Source: Papaver somniferum (lineage: Eukaryota > Streptophyta > Magnoliopsida > Ranunculales > Papaveraceae). From it: a stretch of 64,000 nt of DNA. The notes beneath the pieces were generated by a model. That model was not told the DNA's origin and did no database searches. It saw only the letters and a program-made list of their open reading frames with translations. The stretch's first letter is position 1. The number at the start of each line of letters is the position of its first letter. Shown here one piece after another: positions 1-11,414 of this stretch. The translations under genes were made by a program, and so were the position numbers. The stretch is from the NCBI RefSeq assembly GCF_003573695.1, contig NW_020639929.1, positions 635,620 to 699,619 of the forward strand, written 5' to 3'.

Positions 1-757
1 AAGAATCTGAATGTCTCACAGGTTCAATACCCAGAAAAAAATTCAGATTTCTCAAATATTTCATAGCAAATTCAGTCTTGAGAGAAGCAATAAGTTTTCC
101 CATCAAGCACTTAGGATTACCAGGTAAATTTATGTCATCCACATAAAGAAGTAAAACTAAGATATCTGAAGCAGAATGAAGAAAAAACATAGAGTGATCA
201 TTCACAGACTTAACAAAAACCAGCAGACAGCGAAAAATGCTAAACTTGGCAAACCATTGTCTTGGTGCTTGTTTTAATCCATAAAGACTTTTCTTTAGAT
301 GACACACATGATCAGGAAAATTTGGATCCACAAATCCTGGAGGCTGTTGCATGTAGCCATTTTAATTTAACTCACCATGTAGAAAAGCATTTGACACATC
401 TAATTGTTTGATGTGTCAATTGTAGGTGACAGCTAATGTAAAAACAATCCCGACATGACTGAATGTCTCTGTATAATCTATACCATCTAGCTGATTATAC
501 CCCTTTGCAACTAGCCTAGACTTAAATCTATCCACAGTTCCATCTGCCTTTAGCTTAACTCTATATACCCATTTATAACCCAAAATATTCATATCAGGTG
601 TAGGCTTGACCAAATCCCATGTTCTAATATTATAAAAAGGATTTTTCTCTTCCTTCATAGAAACCAACCATTTTGGATTCTTAGCATCCTTTTTAAAGGT
701 TTTGGGCTCAGGGTTACTAGTAAGAAGAGAAGCAAAGGCAGAACAGATTGGATGCAT
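1..757 (-). pseudogene. Copia reverse transcriptase, partial and frameshifted
   Basis: The 416-757 frame holds the RT start (TWDLVKPTPDMNILGYKWVY and RLVAKGYNQLDGIDYTETF). Beyond a stop near 416 the homology continues in other frames to base 1. SLYGLKQAPRQW lies at about 254-295 and the catalytic YVDD at 134-145. RNase H is missing because the window ends. The catalytic aspartates survive, but the frame does not. Confidence 0.92.
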
Positions 758-787
758 AACAGAGACATGAGCAATATAATCAGGAAA

Positions 788-1713
788 TTATTTTGGTTTT
801 GAAATTACATTCCTAGATCTAGTGATAATAGAATTAGAAGAAGATGATGTAGAAAATGGGGTGCATTCTTCAACAAGAGAAGCAGAAGACCTTGAAGATG
901 AGAAATAAAAATTAGTCTCATCAAAAATGACACGGCGAGAAATATATGTTTTCCTAGAAATGGGATTGAAGCACTTATAGCCTTTATGAAGTAAGGTATA
1001 ACCAATAAACACACATTTTACGGATTCAGGTGACAACTTATTTGCTCTAGAGTGACCTAAGAAAGGGTAACATAGAAAACCAAAAAAAATTAAGAGAGAA
1101 TAATTTGGAGCAGAGTTAAACAAAACTTCAAAGGGACTTTTATAATTCAAGAGTTTAGTGGGAGTAGTATTAATGAGATGAGAAGCAGTAGAAAAAACAT
1201 CAAACCAAAATTCCCTAGGACAAGAAGCTTTGAACAAAAGTGAATTGCCCATTCCAGTGATATGGCGATGCTTTCGTTTAACAAGTCCATTTTGTTCAGG
1301 TGTCTTAAGACAGGATATTCTAAGTTGAATTCCATGAGACACAAGAAAATATTTAAAAGGACCTTTCACTAACTCAGATGCACCATCAGTTTGAAAAGAA
1401 ATATTTATTGTGGAAAATAGGTTCTCACTAAGGCTTTTAAAATGAGAGAAACATTATGCAGCATCAGACTTTTGTTGCATTGGATAGACCTTATTAAATC
1501 TACTATAGTCATGAATGAATACAATGTAATACCTATATCCAAGCAAAGAAGAAACAGGGGAAGGTCCCCACACATTACAGTGAATAAGTGAAAGTGGATT
1601 GAGAGATTGAGAGGTTGATGAAGAAAAGGGTAGTCTTTTACTTTTTGAAAGTTGACGGGATTCACACAAAAAGGATGAAGGAGATGAATTTTGAACAATA
1701 TGATGTGAATCAT
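788..1713 (-). pseudogene. Copia integrase core, broken into several frames
   Basis: Two minus-strand stretches cover the integrase. The 1454-1717 part encodes the start of the core (IHCNVWGPSPVSSLLGYRYY). The 788-1369 part carries the middle and end, with TPEQNGLVKRKHRHI holding the catalytic glutamate region, and FWFDVFSTASHLINTTPTK. A piece between about 1370 and 1450 is in another frame. Integrase inserts the cDNA copy into chromosomal DNA. Stops and shifts show this copy is inactive. Confidence 0.9.
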
Positions 1714-1721
1714 GCAAAATT

Positions 1722-2465
1722 TTAATAATGTGATGATGGGTGACCTAATCTATCATGCCACACAATATGAGAAGCAGATAAAGTGGAGGTTAATGAATAA
1801 TGAGGAGATGAAAATTTATGAAGATTTGAAATGGAATACAAATAATTGATCATAGATCCCTGTTCCAAAAGATTATCATGTTTTATATCCCTAATTTCAT
1901 AGTCATATGGGTAAAATTCGAAGCAACAATTATTATCTCTAGTAGACCTAGCAACAGATATCAAATTATGCTTCATCATAGGAACATGTAGAACATTCTT
2001 CAACATGAAAGAAGCAGTTGGTGTAGATAAAGTTGAAGTTCCAGTCAAGGAGATTGATAAGGACTTACCATTTCCAACCACAACTCTTTCCTTGCCAGCA
2101 TAAGGAGAAGCATTTTGCATTATGTTTTGATCTCCAATCATGTGCGTAGTAGCACCAGAATCATACAGCCAAGTAGAACCAGAAGCATCAGAACTTGAAG
2201 AAGGATCACTCATTGTAGGATTGTGCATTGTCATACTAGAAAAAGATTGATCCATAGTAGCTATATTTGCAGAAGAATCCATATAATGAAAACCATCTTC
2301 TTCAGAAGCAAGATGAGCAGAGTGATTGTTGTTTTGCTTCTTATCTGGAGCATATTTATAATAGCACTTGTTTGCAAAGTGACCAAATTTTCTACATATT
2401 TGACACTCAACTTTGGAAAAATCAATTTGAGTTCTTCGACCACCAAAATTTGGAGTACCACCCAT
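1722..2465 (-). pseudogene. Copia zinc knuckle, aspartic protease and GAG-pre-integrase part
   Basis: This 247-codon open stretch holds three ordered domains. A CCHC knuckle (CQICRKFGHFANKC) binds element RNA. WLYDSGATTHM is the protease active-site region, with D-S-G in place. HDRLGHPS near the end is the start of the GAG-pre-integrase zinc domain. Between protease and pre-integrase lies a typical region with a VLHVPMMKHNLISVA-like stretch. The frame stops at 1722, before the integrase core, so the polyprotein is interrupted. Confidence 0.92.
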
Positions 2466-2533
2466 GTTTGTAGATCCACCAGAATAGCCACCATGTAACC
2501 ACCTTGTGAATGTGAATTGGAAGATGAACCAGA

Positions 2534-3372
2534 TTAAAATTGACTATTCACAAAATTATTAGAATTGAATTTCGGTTTCTTTTTATTACCACCACCAAAG
2601 TTATTGCCATTTCGACTATAAAATGCTAAAGGATGTTGTGGATCAAAATTACTAGACATATCTTGTTCTTGATCAAGTAACCACTGCTCATGATTCAAAA
2701 GGCGAGGTTTTAGCTCAGCAAATGTGAAAGGTGTTTCCCTATTGTTTGCAGAGATGACAAATTTGTCATATGTTCTTCCTAAACCATTAAGAACATACAT
2801 AGTAAGATCTGCTTCACTGACTCGTTCACCAATTACCGCAAGAGAATCAGCCAAAGTTTTAATAGTTTGCAGGTAAACAAGAATTGACAAATTTCCTTTT
2901 CTAATACCACTCAATTGATACTAAGCATATTTCTACGAGCAGAAAATTGATTTCTAAAGCTAGTCTCTAAGTAAATCCATATTTCCCTAGCTGAAGAGAG
3001 ACCAAGAATATCACATGAGGTAGTATCTGTGAATGTAGCCTTGAAACAACTTGCAACAAAGCGATCAACCTTGCGCCAATATATCCATCTACGGTTGATA
3101 ACGGAAGATCCATTAACAATTATTTCTCGAGCTGGTTCATGAATTTCACCATCAACATAACCAAGCAAATCGACTGATATTAAGACAGTTTCGAATTGAT
3201 CTCTCCAGATCAAGTAATTATCAGGACCTAGTTTAGCAGAAACAAAATTATGTAATATTGGTGAAAGGTAGAGAGAATTGGATATGGGGATCTGATTGAT
3301 TTGTAGCGGAAGAATTTGATTGTGCTCCCCATGGATTTTGAGTAAAGTTGTTGATGTTATTGTTGTTAACAT
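2534..3372 (-). pseudogene. Copia gag polyprotein, frameshifted
   Basis: The first frame (2911-3372, 153 codons) carries the N-terminal copia gag pattern, including NYLIWRDQFETVL and a later region with EIWIYLETSF. The second frame (2534-2914) continues it with RKGNLSILVYLQTIKTLADS and the usual LNGLGRTYDKFV segment of the UBN2/gag family. The shift between the frames lies near 2911-2930. Gag forms the virus-like particle in the cytoplasm. The protein is not translatable in one piece here. The zinc knuckle that belongs to its C-terminus follows in the next frame downstream. Confidence 0.9.
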
Positions 3373-3613
3373 TTTTGAGATTGTGTTGTGCCATACTTCG
3401 AGTAGTTTCTATTGAATAATGAGATGAAGAAACAAAGTATATTGATAAAGAAAAACCATATATAAATCAAGAACTGAATTTGTGAAAAAAATCATATGTT
3501 TAATTGATGAAAAACAACACAGGTATTGAATTGATGATAATGTTGAATTGATTTGATGATGTTTAATTTATTTATGAATGTGAAAATGATGAAAAATAAT
3601 CGGATCGATCTTT

Positions 3614-3627
3614 GGTGTCTGATACCA
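3614..3627 (-). promoter_or_regulatory. Primer-binding site (tRNA-iMet type) of the copia element
   Basis: Directly after the LTR end the minus strand reads TGGTATCAGACACC. The first ten bases match the standard copia primer site TGGTATCAGAGC, which pairs with the 3' end of initiator methionine tRNA. Confidence 0.72.
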
Positions 3628-3819
3628 TGAAAGAATGGCACAGAAATGATTTTAATTATTTAGAAAATGTTTTCAGATAAACTGATACAAACTGTCTCAG
3701 ACAGTATTAATATGAGAGAGAGAGAAAGAGAGAGATAAATAGTTGTCAGTTGTACTGGTGAGAACAGGCCAATCAAGTCAAGTCACCAGACCTTGACTTG
3801 ACACATAATATTTTTAACA
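3628..3819 (-). repeat. 5' LTR of the copia element (192 bp)
   Basis: On the minus strand the segment begins TGTTAAAAATATTATGTG and ends TTCTTTCA, so it has the TG...CA ends of an LTR. It is immediately followed by a sequence matching an initiator-methionine tRNA primer site. The 192-bp length is short, but not unusual for plant copia LTRs. The second LTR lies outside the window, so the boundaries rest on the ends and the primer site only. Confidence 0.72.
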
Positions 3820-4217
3820 GTAACGTAACTGCCAAATCTAACTGTGTCTAACTGCCAAATCTACTTCCATTTGAAGGAGTTTGGATGTAGTCAAAGGAAA
3901 ATTATATTACCGTATAGAAAAAGAAAAAAATATGAGTCATACCATAGTTTTTAGGTAAACTAGTTTGTCACCCGTGCGATGCACGAGTCTGTTCATTTTT
4001 TATGGAATATTGGATGCTAATGCTCTTTTTATATAGATAATATATTACAAAACCGAAGTAATTCCAATAAGCGTTCAAGAAAATAAAAATATTAAAATTT
4101 TATTAGCTTTATCAAAATTATCTTTCCTATAAACTATTGTCAAACCAAAACAAACTCTAAAGCACAAGCTAAAATTATTTATAGCAATAAAATTTTATTA
4201 TTTTTTTAGTTATGCAG
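3820..4217. other. Short spacer between copia LTR and Athila-like element; no gene
   Basis: It holds a small duplicated motif (ctaactgccaaatcta occurs twice at about 3826-3862) and the Helitron-like remnant at 3960-4037. The rest is AT-rich and shows no coding potential. Confidence 0.6.
3960..4037 (-). mobile_element. Candidate 78-bp Helitron remnant with both ends
   Basis: The minus strand begins TCTATATAAAAAGAGC and ends in CTAG followed by T. A hairpin (CTCGTGC, loop ATC, GCACGGG) lies 9 bases before the CTAG. The base before the TC is A and the base after the end is T, which fits Helitron insertion between A and T. The 5' end resembles the two longer Helitron 5' ends in this window (TCTCTATATAAAAACTGAG at 17464, TCTTTATATAGAAACAGAG at 20368). 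Alternatively only the 3' end is real and the TC is coincidence. Confidence 0.5.
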
Positions 4218-5822
4218 TGATTGACACAATTTTGTGTTTGAATTGTCCTCAGTGTCTGTATTGTTAGTGCTTGATTTTATACTTATTATAATGTTTTTAT
4301 GTTGGCTTAGGTATTTTTGGAGAAGTACACTTGTGTGGAAAAAGTTGCTCGAAAAGTGCTTTTTGGACACTCGAAGAAAAATTACTAAAGACACCCTCTA
4401 TTTGGATAAGGGGCACCTCAGTTGGACACCTGTTATTTGCACCCCGGTTTGGTTAGGGGGAGGTCACCTTTTTCACCTTTGAATGTGGAAATTGGCGGGA
4501 AAACTTGGTGTTTTAATGGAAGAATTAGGGTTCGAGTTTTGGTGCTCTTCCGAGGAGACTCGATGACTGAAACTGATGGAAAGCATCTGTTTGGGCATAA
4601 CAGGGATAGTAAGAGTGAATTTGTCGATTCAATTTGGCTAGAACTCGAGTTGGAAGGAAACAGAGATGTGAACTTTTCACGGGTATTTCAGGCAAGATTT
4701 TGCTGGAGCTTTGGCCGGATTCAATGAGTTCTTTGGATTGCATATACCCTGTTTCGACTAAAAAGGGTTGGTAATCACTCCAGATTCGATAAAACAGGGT
4801 TTAATTCTTGTATGAAGCAAAACAGGGGAAGAATATTTGCTCGAGGATATCACGGGATTCCTGGTTATGTTTGGGAAGAGTTCATGTGGCCTGAGCGTGT
4901 TTGATACAGGCTGGGATGTGTGGAAGAGTGTTTGGATGGAGGTTGACTACAACAGACGCATGAAGAAGACAAGAATGTGAAGAAAACTTCTCGGGAATAT
5001 TTTCATTGACTGCCGAGTAATGGGAAGATTTCTTGGATTAATGAGGAGTTATTCTTGGTCCAAAGGTGTATAAATAGGTTGCTGGGGTCGAGCAGAAGGG
5101 GGATGGAGAGTTAGGGAGACATTGAGCACATTACAGAGATAGGAATTTAGAGTTGCAGAGAATAGCCATTTTATGCTGTTGTGAAGAACATAAGACGCAC
5201 ATAGAACAGTCGTTGTTGCTACAGTGTCAGCGACAGTACTCATTTATCGTTCTTTGTAACAGCTGGTTTGTAACAGAAATAAGTGTTACAAACCCGTTTT
5301 TAATTATTTTCTCCCATATTATCATCCTTGTGAGCACCTTTTGAGCAATGAATTATCTTTTTGAGTGTGTTTGCATCATGAGAAGCTAAACCCATCACTG
5401 GGACGATGGAGGAAGCTGTTTTTCATCCACCTGGTAATTAAATTAAATCTTTTATAACTATGTGCATAGAATTTAATTTTTTTATGATTTCAATTAATTA
5501 TTTGTTATTTTGTCTGATGTCGCGTGCTTAGTTTTGATTACTTTTGATGCGTCATGCTCACAACTTATAACTAATGTTTTATGAAATCTACTTTGGCAAA
5601 GAATAAAGTTATTATTTCTTTTATTTTGAGCTATATTTTTCTAGGATTAATTTCTGAACCACTTGAATATGAAAAGCAGTGAAATCCCGAGTCCCAGTAA
5701 GTTCTTTATCCCGTGACATATTTTGAATATATTTTCTTATTTTTAGTATTTATGCCTAGAATTAATCTCAACAAAGTCTGAGTGAACGACAACCTTTCTT
5801 ACCACTTTATAAAATCCGATCA
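4218..5822 (+). repeat. First LTR of the Athila-like element
   Basis: Starts TGATTGACACAATTTTGTG and ends near GATCA, five bases before a primer-site-like TGGCACCGCCGACGCGG. The second copy starts at 9809 with the same sequence. The copies differ by scattered substitutions and small indels, so the insertion is not recent. Confidence 0.72.
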
Positions 5823-5827
5823 AATTT

Positions 5828-5844
5828 TGGCACCGCCGACGCGG
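5828..5844 (+). promoter_or_regulatory. Primer-binding site of the Athila-like element
   Basis: TGGCACCGCCGACGCGG resembles the Athila primer site that pairs with tRNA-Asp (TGGCGCCG at its start). The copy after the second LTR reads TGGTGCCGCCGACGCGG (11420-11436). Confidence 0.6.
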
Positions 5845-6876
5845 ATTTGTTTATAGATTTGTTTTTAGGTTTTATTTTATTTCTTCTTTTTACGCGTTTT
5901 GGTATTTTTGTTTGCTTTCAGATTTGGAGCTAAGCTAAAGGAAAAAGAGAAATTGTTGAAAAGAAATGAAAATCCCAAAAAGGAAAGAAAAGAGAAATCC
6001 AAAAGGAGTGAAGAAGAAGATTTTGTAAATAATTTTATTTTTTTATTTTTTTAGAAACTGTAATTAAGTTTTTTATTTTTGTAATATTTTATTTTTGGAC
6101 ATTTTTTTTCTTCTTTTCTTTTGGACATTGAACATTGGACTTTATCTTTAAAACCTTACGGAAGGGTAGTTTTAAATAAACTGTTTGCAGAGAAGGACGG
6201 CGATTACGATATCGATTCGGCCCCTCGGGTTCGTACATGACATAGGAGTCGTGCCCGAGTCGACTTCAATGGTTCATCCCCCGTCCGGAATGGGAGGTAA
6301 GAATTCTAAACACCCGTGAATCCCCTGTCAGCAGGTTTACTGGATGATTTTGTATGCATATATGTTGAGGACCTGAAATCGGATTTAATTTTATAGTAAA
6401 GGGCAAGGCCTGGCCAAATCAAGATAAGGACTCGGATTTCATCACCGTTTCCTTCTTGCGCGCCTTAGGAACACGTAACCTACGCGAACCTAAGCCTTAA
6501 AATTTGGACTAGAACGAGACCGATAGGGAAACGAACTTATTAGGAAAGTCGTTCGAAAAATATTGGTTACTATTTTGAGCATACTTTGAAGTTCATGATG
6601 GTTACTGTGAGTTGAATACGCCGCCTTGTAACGCCGGTGAGGCCTTGGGTATCGAAGCTCCACTGAGCTTCCCTCGTCTCTATTCAACTTACTTTAACTC
6701 GGATTGATTCCAGAGAGGTTTGCTCAGATTGTAGCGAATTCTTTTTCGAAATAATAGAAGCTAGTCTAGAAACAATCTAAGTGGAGCCATCATGCTTTTT
6801 TTTTGCTAGATAAAATAGGGTTGTTGTGGTCGAGTCAGCCTTGTTTGTGCTTGTTTAGAATTCCCTTGCAGTTAGG
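5845..6876 (+). other. Untranslated leader of the Athila-like element
   Basis: About 1 kb without a convincing reading frame separates the primer site from the ORF at 6877. The first part to 6180 is duplicated after the second LTR. The part around 6230-6700 is more GC-rich than its surroundings and includes a GAGGTAAGAATTC at about 6295, which could be a splice donor. Long leaders are usual in Athila and Tat elements. Confidence 0.55.
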
Positions 6877-7926
6877 ATGTCGAACCGGTATAGCCAATAC
6901 AATGATTATCCAACTGAACAACATGGAAATTACTCTTTTTATGATCATAGTGTGAATAGTGGTTGGGAACGCCAACCTTTTCAAGGTTTCGGGTCATACC
7001 ATGGTGAGCCCAATTACTATCCACACGCGCATCGGTCATACGGGAAAGAAGATTATAATACTGGTTCTTCGTCTTTAGAGGATACAATCAAACTATTGAA
7101 AAGTAGTCCTTTTTATGATCCTTCAGTTCCTATTCCTTCTCTAGAAGAGTCTCTCAGGAATTTAGCTGAGTCATCACGTAAGTTAGCTGAATCGACATAC
7201 AAATTAGATGAGGTGAACCACATAGTTATTGACGAAAGAACTGCAGCAACGACTGAATCTTCTTTGGAAGATATCCTCAATAGGTTAAGTAAAAACTTAG
7301 ATCCAACACTTAGGGAGCTTTCTTTAGAAGAGACCCTTGAGAGGATAGTTGAGTCGACAGGTAGACTTGAGTTAGAGACGAACGAAAGTATTGCTCGAAA
7401 TGACTTGAATTTCCAATATAGTGTATCCAATAATACTCTTGAAAATGAGGATAGTTATTTGCATAATCAAGATGTCGAGGTCAGAATTGGTGACACTCCT
7501 TGTGTAGATGAGGTTCAGTTATTTCCATGTTATGATAATGATGAGTATGATGTGGACAATGTTGATGAAGAATCTGAAGTATTTAGGCATGGTGATCAGG
7601 AATTTGTTACTCCTATTGATCTTGATAATGATAATGATATTTCTGGTTCAAATCCCGATAATTGTAACTATTATCCACCTATTCAAAAGGACGGGGATTT
7701 GACTAGAGATAATACCGTTTTAGAAGAAGTTGTACTTCCTTTTGATTACGAAACCAATGATGGTTTAGAGGAACTAGTTTATCCTGAGAATATTTTTTTC
7801 GAGTCTAGAAATTTAGAAACTCTACTCTTAGAAGAAAATGAACTCGTAGGGATGAGTGAGGATGAACCTGACTTAGAAGAATCAATTGACCATTTCCAGG
7901 AATCTAATGATTTAGAAATTAGGTAA
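6877..7926 (+). CDS. Acidic 349-aa protein of the Athila-like element, unknown function
   Basis: The ORF starts at an ATG in the interior of the element and runs 349 codons. The N-terminal 60 residues are rich in Y, H, N and G (starting MSNRYSQYNDYPTEQHGNYS). From about residue 65 a leucine/glutamate heptad-like motif recurs: SLEDTIKLL, SLEESLRNLAE, SLEDILNRL, SLEETLERIVE. This suggests a coiled coil. The C-terminal half is strongly acidic, with runs of D, E and N. No retrotransposon gag domain, zinc knuckle or enzymatic motif is visible. I infer that it belongs to the N-terminal gag region of this family, or is a non-autonomous element protein. It ends with TAA at 7924-7926, but the frame is open again directly after. 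Confidence 0.55.
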   Translation: MSNRYSQYNDYPTEQHGNYSFYDHSVNSGWERQPFQGFGSYHGEPNYYPHAHRSYGKEDYNTGSSSLEDTIKLLKSSPFYDPSVPIPSLEESLRNLAESSRKLAESTYKLDEVNHIVIDERTAATTESSLEDILNRLSKNLDPTLRELSLEETLERIVESTGRLELETNESIARNDLNFQYSVSNNTLENEDSYLHNQDVEVRIGDTPCVDEVQLFPCYDNDEYDVDNVDEESEVFRHGDQEFVTPIDLDNDNDISGSNPDNCNYYPPIQKDGDLTRDNTVLEEVVLPFDYETNDGLEELVYPENIFFESRNLETLLLEENELVGMSEDEPDLEESIDHFQESNDLEIR

Positions 7927-7929
7927 ATT

Positions 7930-8651
7930 GTGACTAGTCTACCTAGAGACACTAAAAACTCTAAGTTTGAGGGTGATTATCACTTTCCAAGTGCCTTACC
8001 TTTAACTTTTAGAAAGTTCCCTTGTGTAGGACTTGACATTTGTTCCTCAACCATCTTACAAGATTATCTTCATACACTTTTTCATGAACCTAGTTGTGTC
8101 CATAAGAGAGCTCAGTTGTTAGAAACCCATCCTCTGGTGATGTGGTTAACTCAGGCTATGATACCAAGATTGACTTTGTTTTCCCACCAAAAACTTTTCT
8201 TCCAGTTGTAGGAACATATGATTTTCAGATGTGTCGGTTATTAAGTTTTGAGACTAAACCTAATTACTTTAGGAAAATAGGGTCGACACATTTTCTTAAG
8301 GAAGACCACCTCTTTTATTGTGGTCGGTTGTGTGAGTCAAATCTGATTGATTTAGAGGATCCCCAATTATTCAGGCTTTTGCTATGCGCTTCTAAGTTCT
8401 TAGTTGAGTATTTCCAGACTCTTCAGCCTGATCTTCGGAATGCCTTTGAGGAAATCCAACCGATGAAATCTTTTTATTTAGACCCTTTTATAGAGCCTGA
8501 ACCTGAATCACAACTAGATGTAGTTGTCTTAAACAAGGGTATGTTCGATGTCTTCTTGGATTGTTGTAGTTTCCTCTTCTTGAGGTTAGCACTTTTTGAT
8601 CCAGATGACCCACATTTATTACAGCTACTGCTTTATGATTCTATGAGGTGA
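7930..8651 (+). pseudogene. Second coding stretch of the Athila-like element, broken
   Basis: The frame of the 349-aa ORF continues beyond its TAA to 8211, with no ATG at the start. Homology-like coding character then moves to another frame (8142-8651), implying an in-frame stop plus one frameshift. Residues include FPSALPLTFRKFPCVGLDIC in the first part and FPPKTFLPVVGTYDFQMCRL in the second. I do not recognise the family. The position, just before the TTGGGAGGTAACCCAA hairpin, is where Athila pol normally ends. These may be leftovers of a fused gag/pol product or a novel ORF2. Confidence 0.45.
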
Positions 8652-8697
8652 TTAATTCCTTCTGATGTCTGGCTGAAGACTTTAAAATTAGCACTTC

Positions 8698-8713
8698 TTG
8701 GGAGGTAACCCAA
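8698..8713 (+). other. Conserved Athila-type hairpin
   Basis: TTGGGAGGTAACCCAA forms a 5-bp stem with a 6-base loop. From memory of Athila/Calypso elements, a motif like this follows the pol frame. It is one of the main reasons for calling this element Athila-like. Confidence 0.55.
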
Positions 8714-8828
8714 TCTCATGCAACACGGTAATATCTTTCCTTAACTTTTTTGCTTCAAGTGGTAACAGTTTCTCCTTGTTCATGCTTTTAATTTTATCTT
8801 TAAAACATTGAGGACAATGTTAGATTTA

Positions 8829-8841
8829 AGTTTGGGGGTAT
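8829..8841 (+). promoter_or_regulatory. Internal polypurine tract-like site
   Basis: AAGTTTGGGGGTA follows ATTGAGGACAATGTTAGATT. The same AAGTTTGGGGGTA occurs again right before the second LTR at about 9794-9806. Repeated tracts of this kind are known in Athila elements. Confidence 0.5.
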
Positions 8842-9808
8842 GGAGAGACTTTTTAGTTTCCAATAAATAAACTCCAAAGCCTAGAAATTTATGTTTATTA
8901 AGGTTGGCACTAACCAATCTAAGTGGATGGGAACATCTTGGTTATAGGAGTTGAGGAACCAATCTGATTAGATGGAAACATCTAAAGAGTCTATTCATAA
9001 AAGCACAGAACTCAGGTGTTAGAATTAAAAAAAAAAAACATGGTAGTTTCGCCACATCTCGTTGAATCCTAATCCTTCTGTTTTTATTTTTTACGTGATT
9101 TGGTGGGGCACACGATTCAAGTTATTACCATTGCTATGGTGAAATAGAGTGATTGAGATACCACAAAAAAAAGACCAGACCATCATACCAACCGGAATAA
9201 ATTCAATAAAGTCGACCACTGGTGCCCTTGTATATGCCAATTGTGTTGGCCTAGAGTTAGGTTTAACGACCACTGGTTCCCTTGTATTTGCCAGTTATGT
9301 TGATATTAGTCAGACAGGTATCTCAGTCCATTAGGATAGGTTCATCTTGGCAGAGGCTTTCAGACAGATATGGGAAACACCGTTCACTTTAAACCATATA
9401 TTTTATCTTTATCCATCTTCTTAATCTTTCCATGTGATTGGTTGACTCTGGTTATGATGTCTAGAAACTATCTGAGTAGAGCTCTCTCACTTATATATGA
9501 ATTATAGTATGCTGAGTGCAAACTCGTGTACAACAATTGGAATTTCGCATCAGGGTACTTCCTCCTATAGTCAATGTTTGTATGTCAACCAAGGAGATTC
9601 TTTAGTGCCTTCCATGGTTCCGCGTAGATAGCTAGGGTCTGGAGCAAAGGTTTTGTGGGTACACCTCTGGTAAACCCTCCGGAGACAACACTCCACCGCT
9701 AGGGCCACCTAGCGGTTTAACGGCTTGCTGCACGTGCTAAGTGTAGTCATTTTATTTTCTAGATTTTTTTTTGGTCGAGGACTAGTAAATAATAAGTTTG
9801 GGGGTATT
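8842..9808 (+). other. 3' untranslated interior of the Athila-like element ending in polypurine tract
   Basis: No credible gene. A 54-bp imperfect duplication starts at 9213 and 9267 (CGACCACTGG in each). The final bases before the LTR are AATAAGTTTGGGGGTATT, the usual plus-strand primer position next to a 3' LTR. Confidence 0.6.
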
Positions 9809-11414
9809 TGATTGACACAATTTTGTGTCTGAATTGTTCTCATTGTCTGTATTGTTAGTGCTTGATTTTATACTTATTATAGTGTTTTTATGTTGGTTTA
9901 GGTGTTTTTGGAGAAGTACACTTGTGTGGAAAAAGTTGCTCGAAAAGTGCTTTTCGGACACCCGGAGAAAAATTACTAAAGGCACCCTCTATTTGGATAA
10001 GGGGCACCTCAGTTGCGCACCTGCTATTTGCGCCCCCGGTTTGGTTAGGGGGAGGTCACCTTCTTCACCTTTGAATTTGGAAATTGGCGGGAAAACTTGG
10101 TGTTTTAATGGCATAATTAGGGTTCGAGTTTTGGTGTTCTTCTGAGGAGACTCGACGGCTGAAACTGATGGCAAGCATCTGTTAGAGCATAACAGGGATA
10201 GTAGGAGTGAATTTGTCGATTGAATTTGGCTAGAACTCGAGTTGGAAGGAAACAAAGTTGTGAAATTTTCACGGGCATTTCAAGCAAGATTTTACTGGAG
10301 CTTTGGCCGGATTTAATGAGTTCTTTGGATTGGATATACCCTGTTTCGACTAAACAGGGTTGGTAATCACTCCAGATTCGATAAAACAGGGCTTAATTCT
10401 TGTGTCAAGCAAAACAGGGGAAGAATATTTACTCGAGGATATCACGTGATTCTTGGTTATGTTTGGGAAGAGTTCTTGTGGCCTGAGCGTGTTTGATACA
10501 TGCTGGGATGTGTGGAAGAGTGTTTGGATGGAGGTTGACTACAACAAACGCATGAAGAAGACAAGAATGGGAAAAAAACTTATCGGGAATATTTTCATTG
10601 ACTGCCGAGTAATGGGAAGATTTCTTGGATTGATGAGGAGTTATTCTTTGTCCAAAGGTGTATAAATAGGTTGCTGGGGTCGAGCAGAAGGGGGATGGAG
10701 AGTTAGGGAGACATTGAGAACATTACAGAGATAGGAATTTAGAGTTGCAGAGAATAGCCATTTTCTGCTTCTGTGAAGAACATAAGACGCACATAGAACA
10801 GTCGTTGTTGCTACAGTGTCAGCGACAGTACTCATTTATCGTTCTTTGTAACAGCTGGTTTGTAACAGAAACAAATGTTACAAACCCGTTTTTAATTATT
10901 TTCTCCCATATTATCATCCTTGTAAGCACCTTTTGAGCAATGAATTATCTTTTTGAGTGTCTTTGCATCATGAGAAGCTAAACCCATCACAAGGACGATG
11001 GAGGAAGCTGTTTTTCACCCATCTGGTAATTAAATTAATTTTTTTATAACTATATGCATAGAATTTAATTGTTTTATGATTTCAATTAATTATTTGTTAT
11101 TTTGTCTGATGTCGCATGCTTAGTTTTGATTACTTTTGATGCGTCATGCTCACAACTTACAACTAATGTTTTATGAAATCTATGTTGGCAAAGAATAAAG
11201 TTAATATTTCTTTTATTTTGAGCTATAATTGCCTAGGATTAATTTCTGAACCACTTTAATATGAAAAACAGTGAAATCCTGAGTCCCAGTAAATTCTCCA
11301 TCCGGTGACATATTTTGTATATATTTTCTTGTTTTTAGTATTTAAGCCTAGAATCAATCTCAACAAAGTCCGAGTGAACGACAACCTTTCTTACCACTAT
11401 ATAAAATTCGATCA
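9809..11414 (+). repeat. Second LTR of the Athila-like element
   Basis: Homologous over its whole length to 4218-5822. It begins TGATTGACACAATTTTGTG directly after the polypurine tract and ends near GATCA at 11414. Confidence 0.72.

Larger units (their letters stand above)
1..3819 (-). mobile_element. Ty1/copia LTR retrotransposon, 5' LTR plus broken gag-pol, truncated by window edge
   Basis: Reading the minus strand from high to low coordinates gives a short LTR, a primer-binding site, gag, a zinc knuckle, protease, GAG-pre-integrase, integrase and reverse transcriptase. That order, with integrase before RT, defines the copia group. RNase H and the 3' LTR would lie left of base 1. The reading frame is broken at several points (near 2911, 2500, 1717, 1400, 770 and 415), so the copy is dead. 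The gag, integrase and RT are clearly plant-type by motif, but I cannot assign a lineage with certainty. Confidence 0.93.

Noticed and set aside
7930..8211. Independent short gene starting at GTG
   Set aside because: Nuclear genes do not normally start with GTG. The frame is the continuation of the 349-codon ORF beyond its stop.
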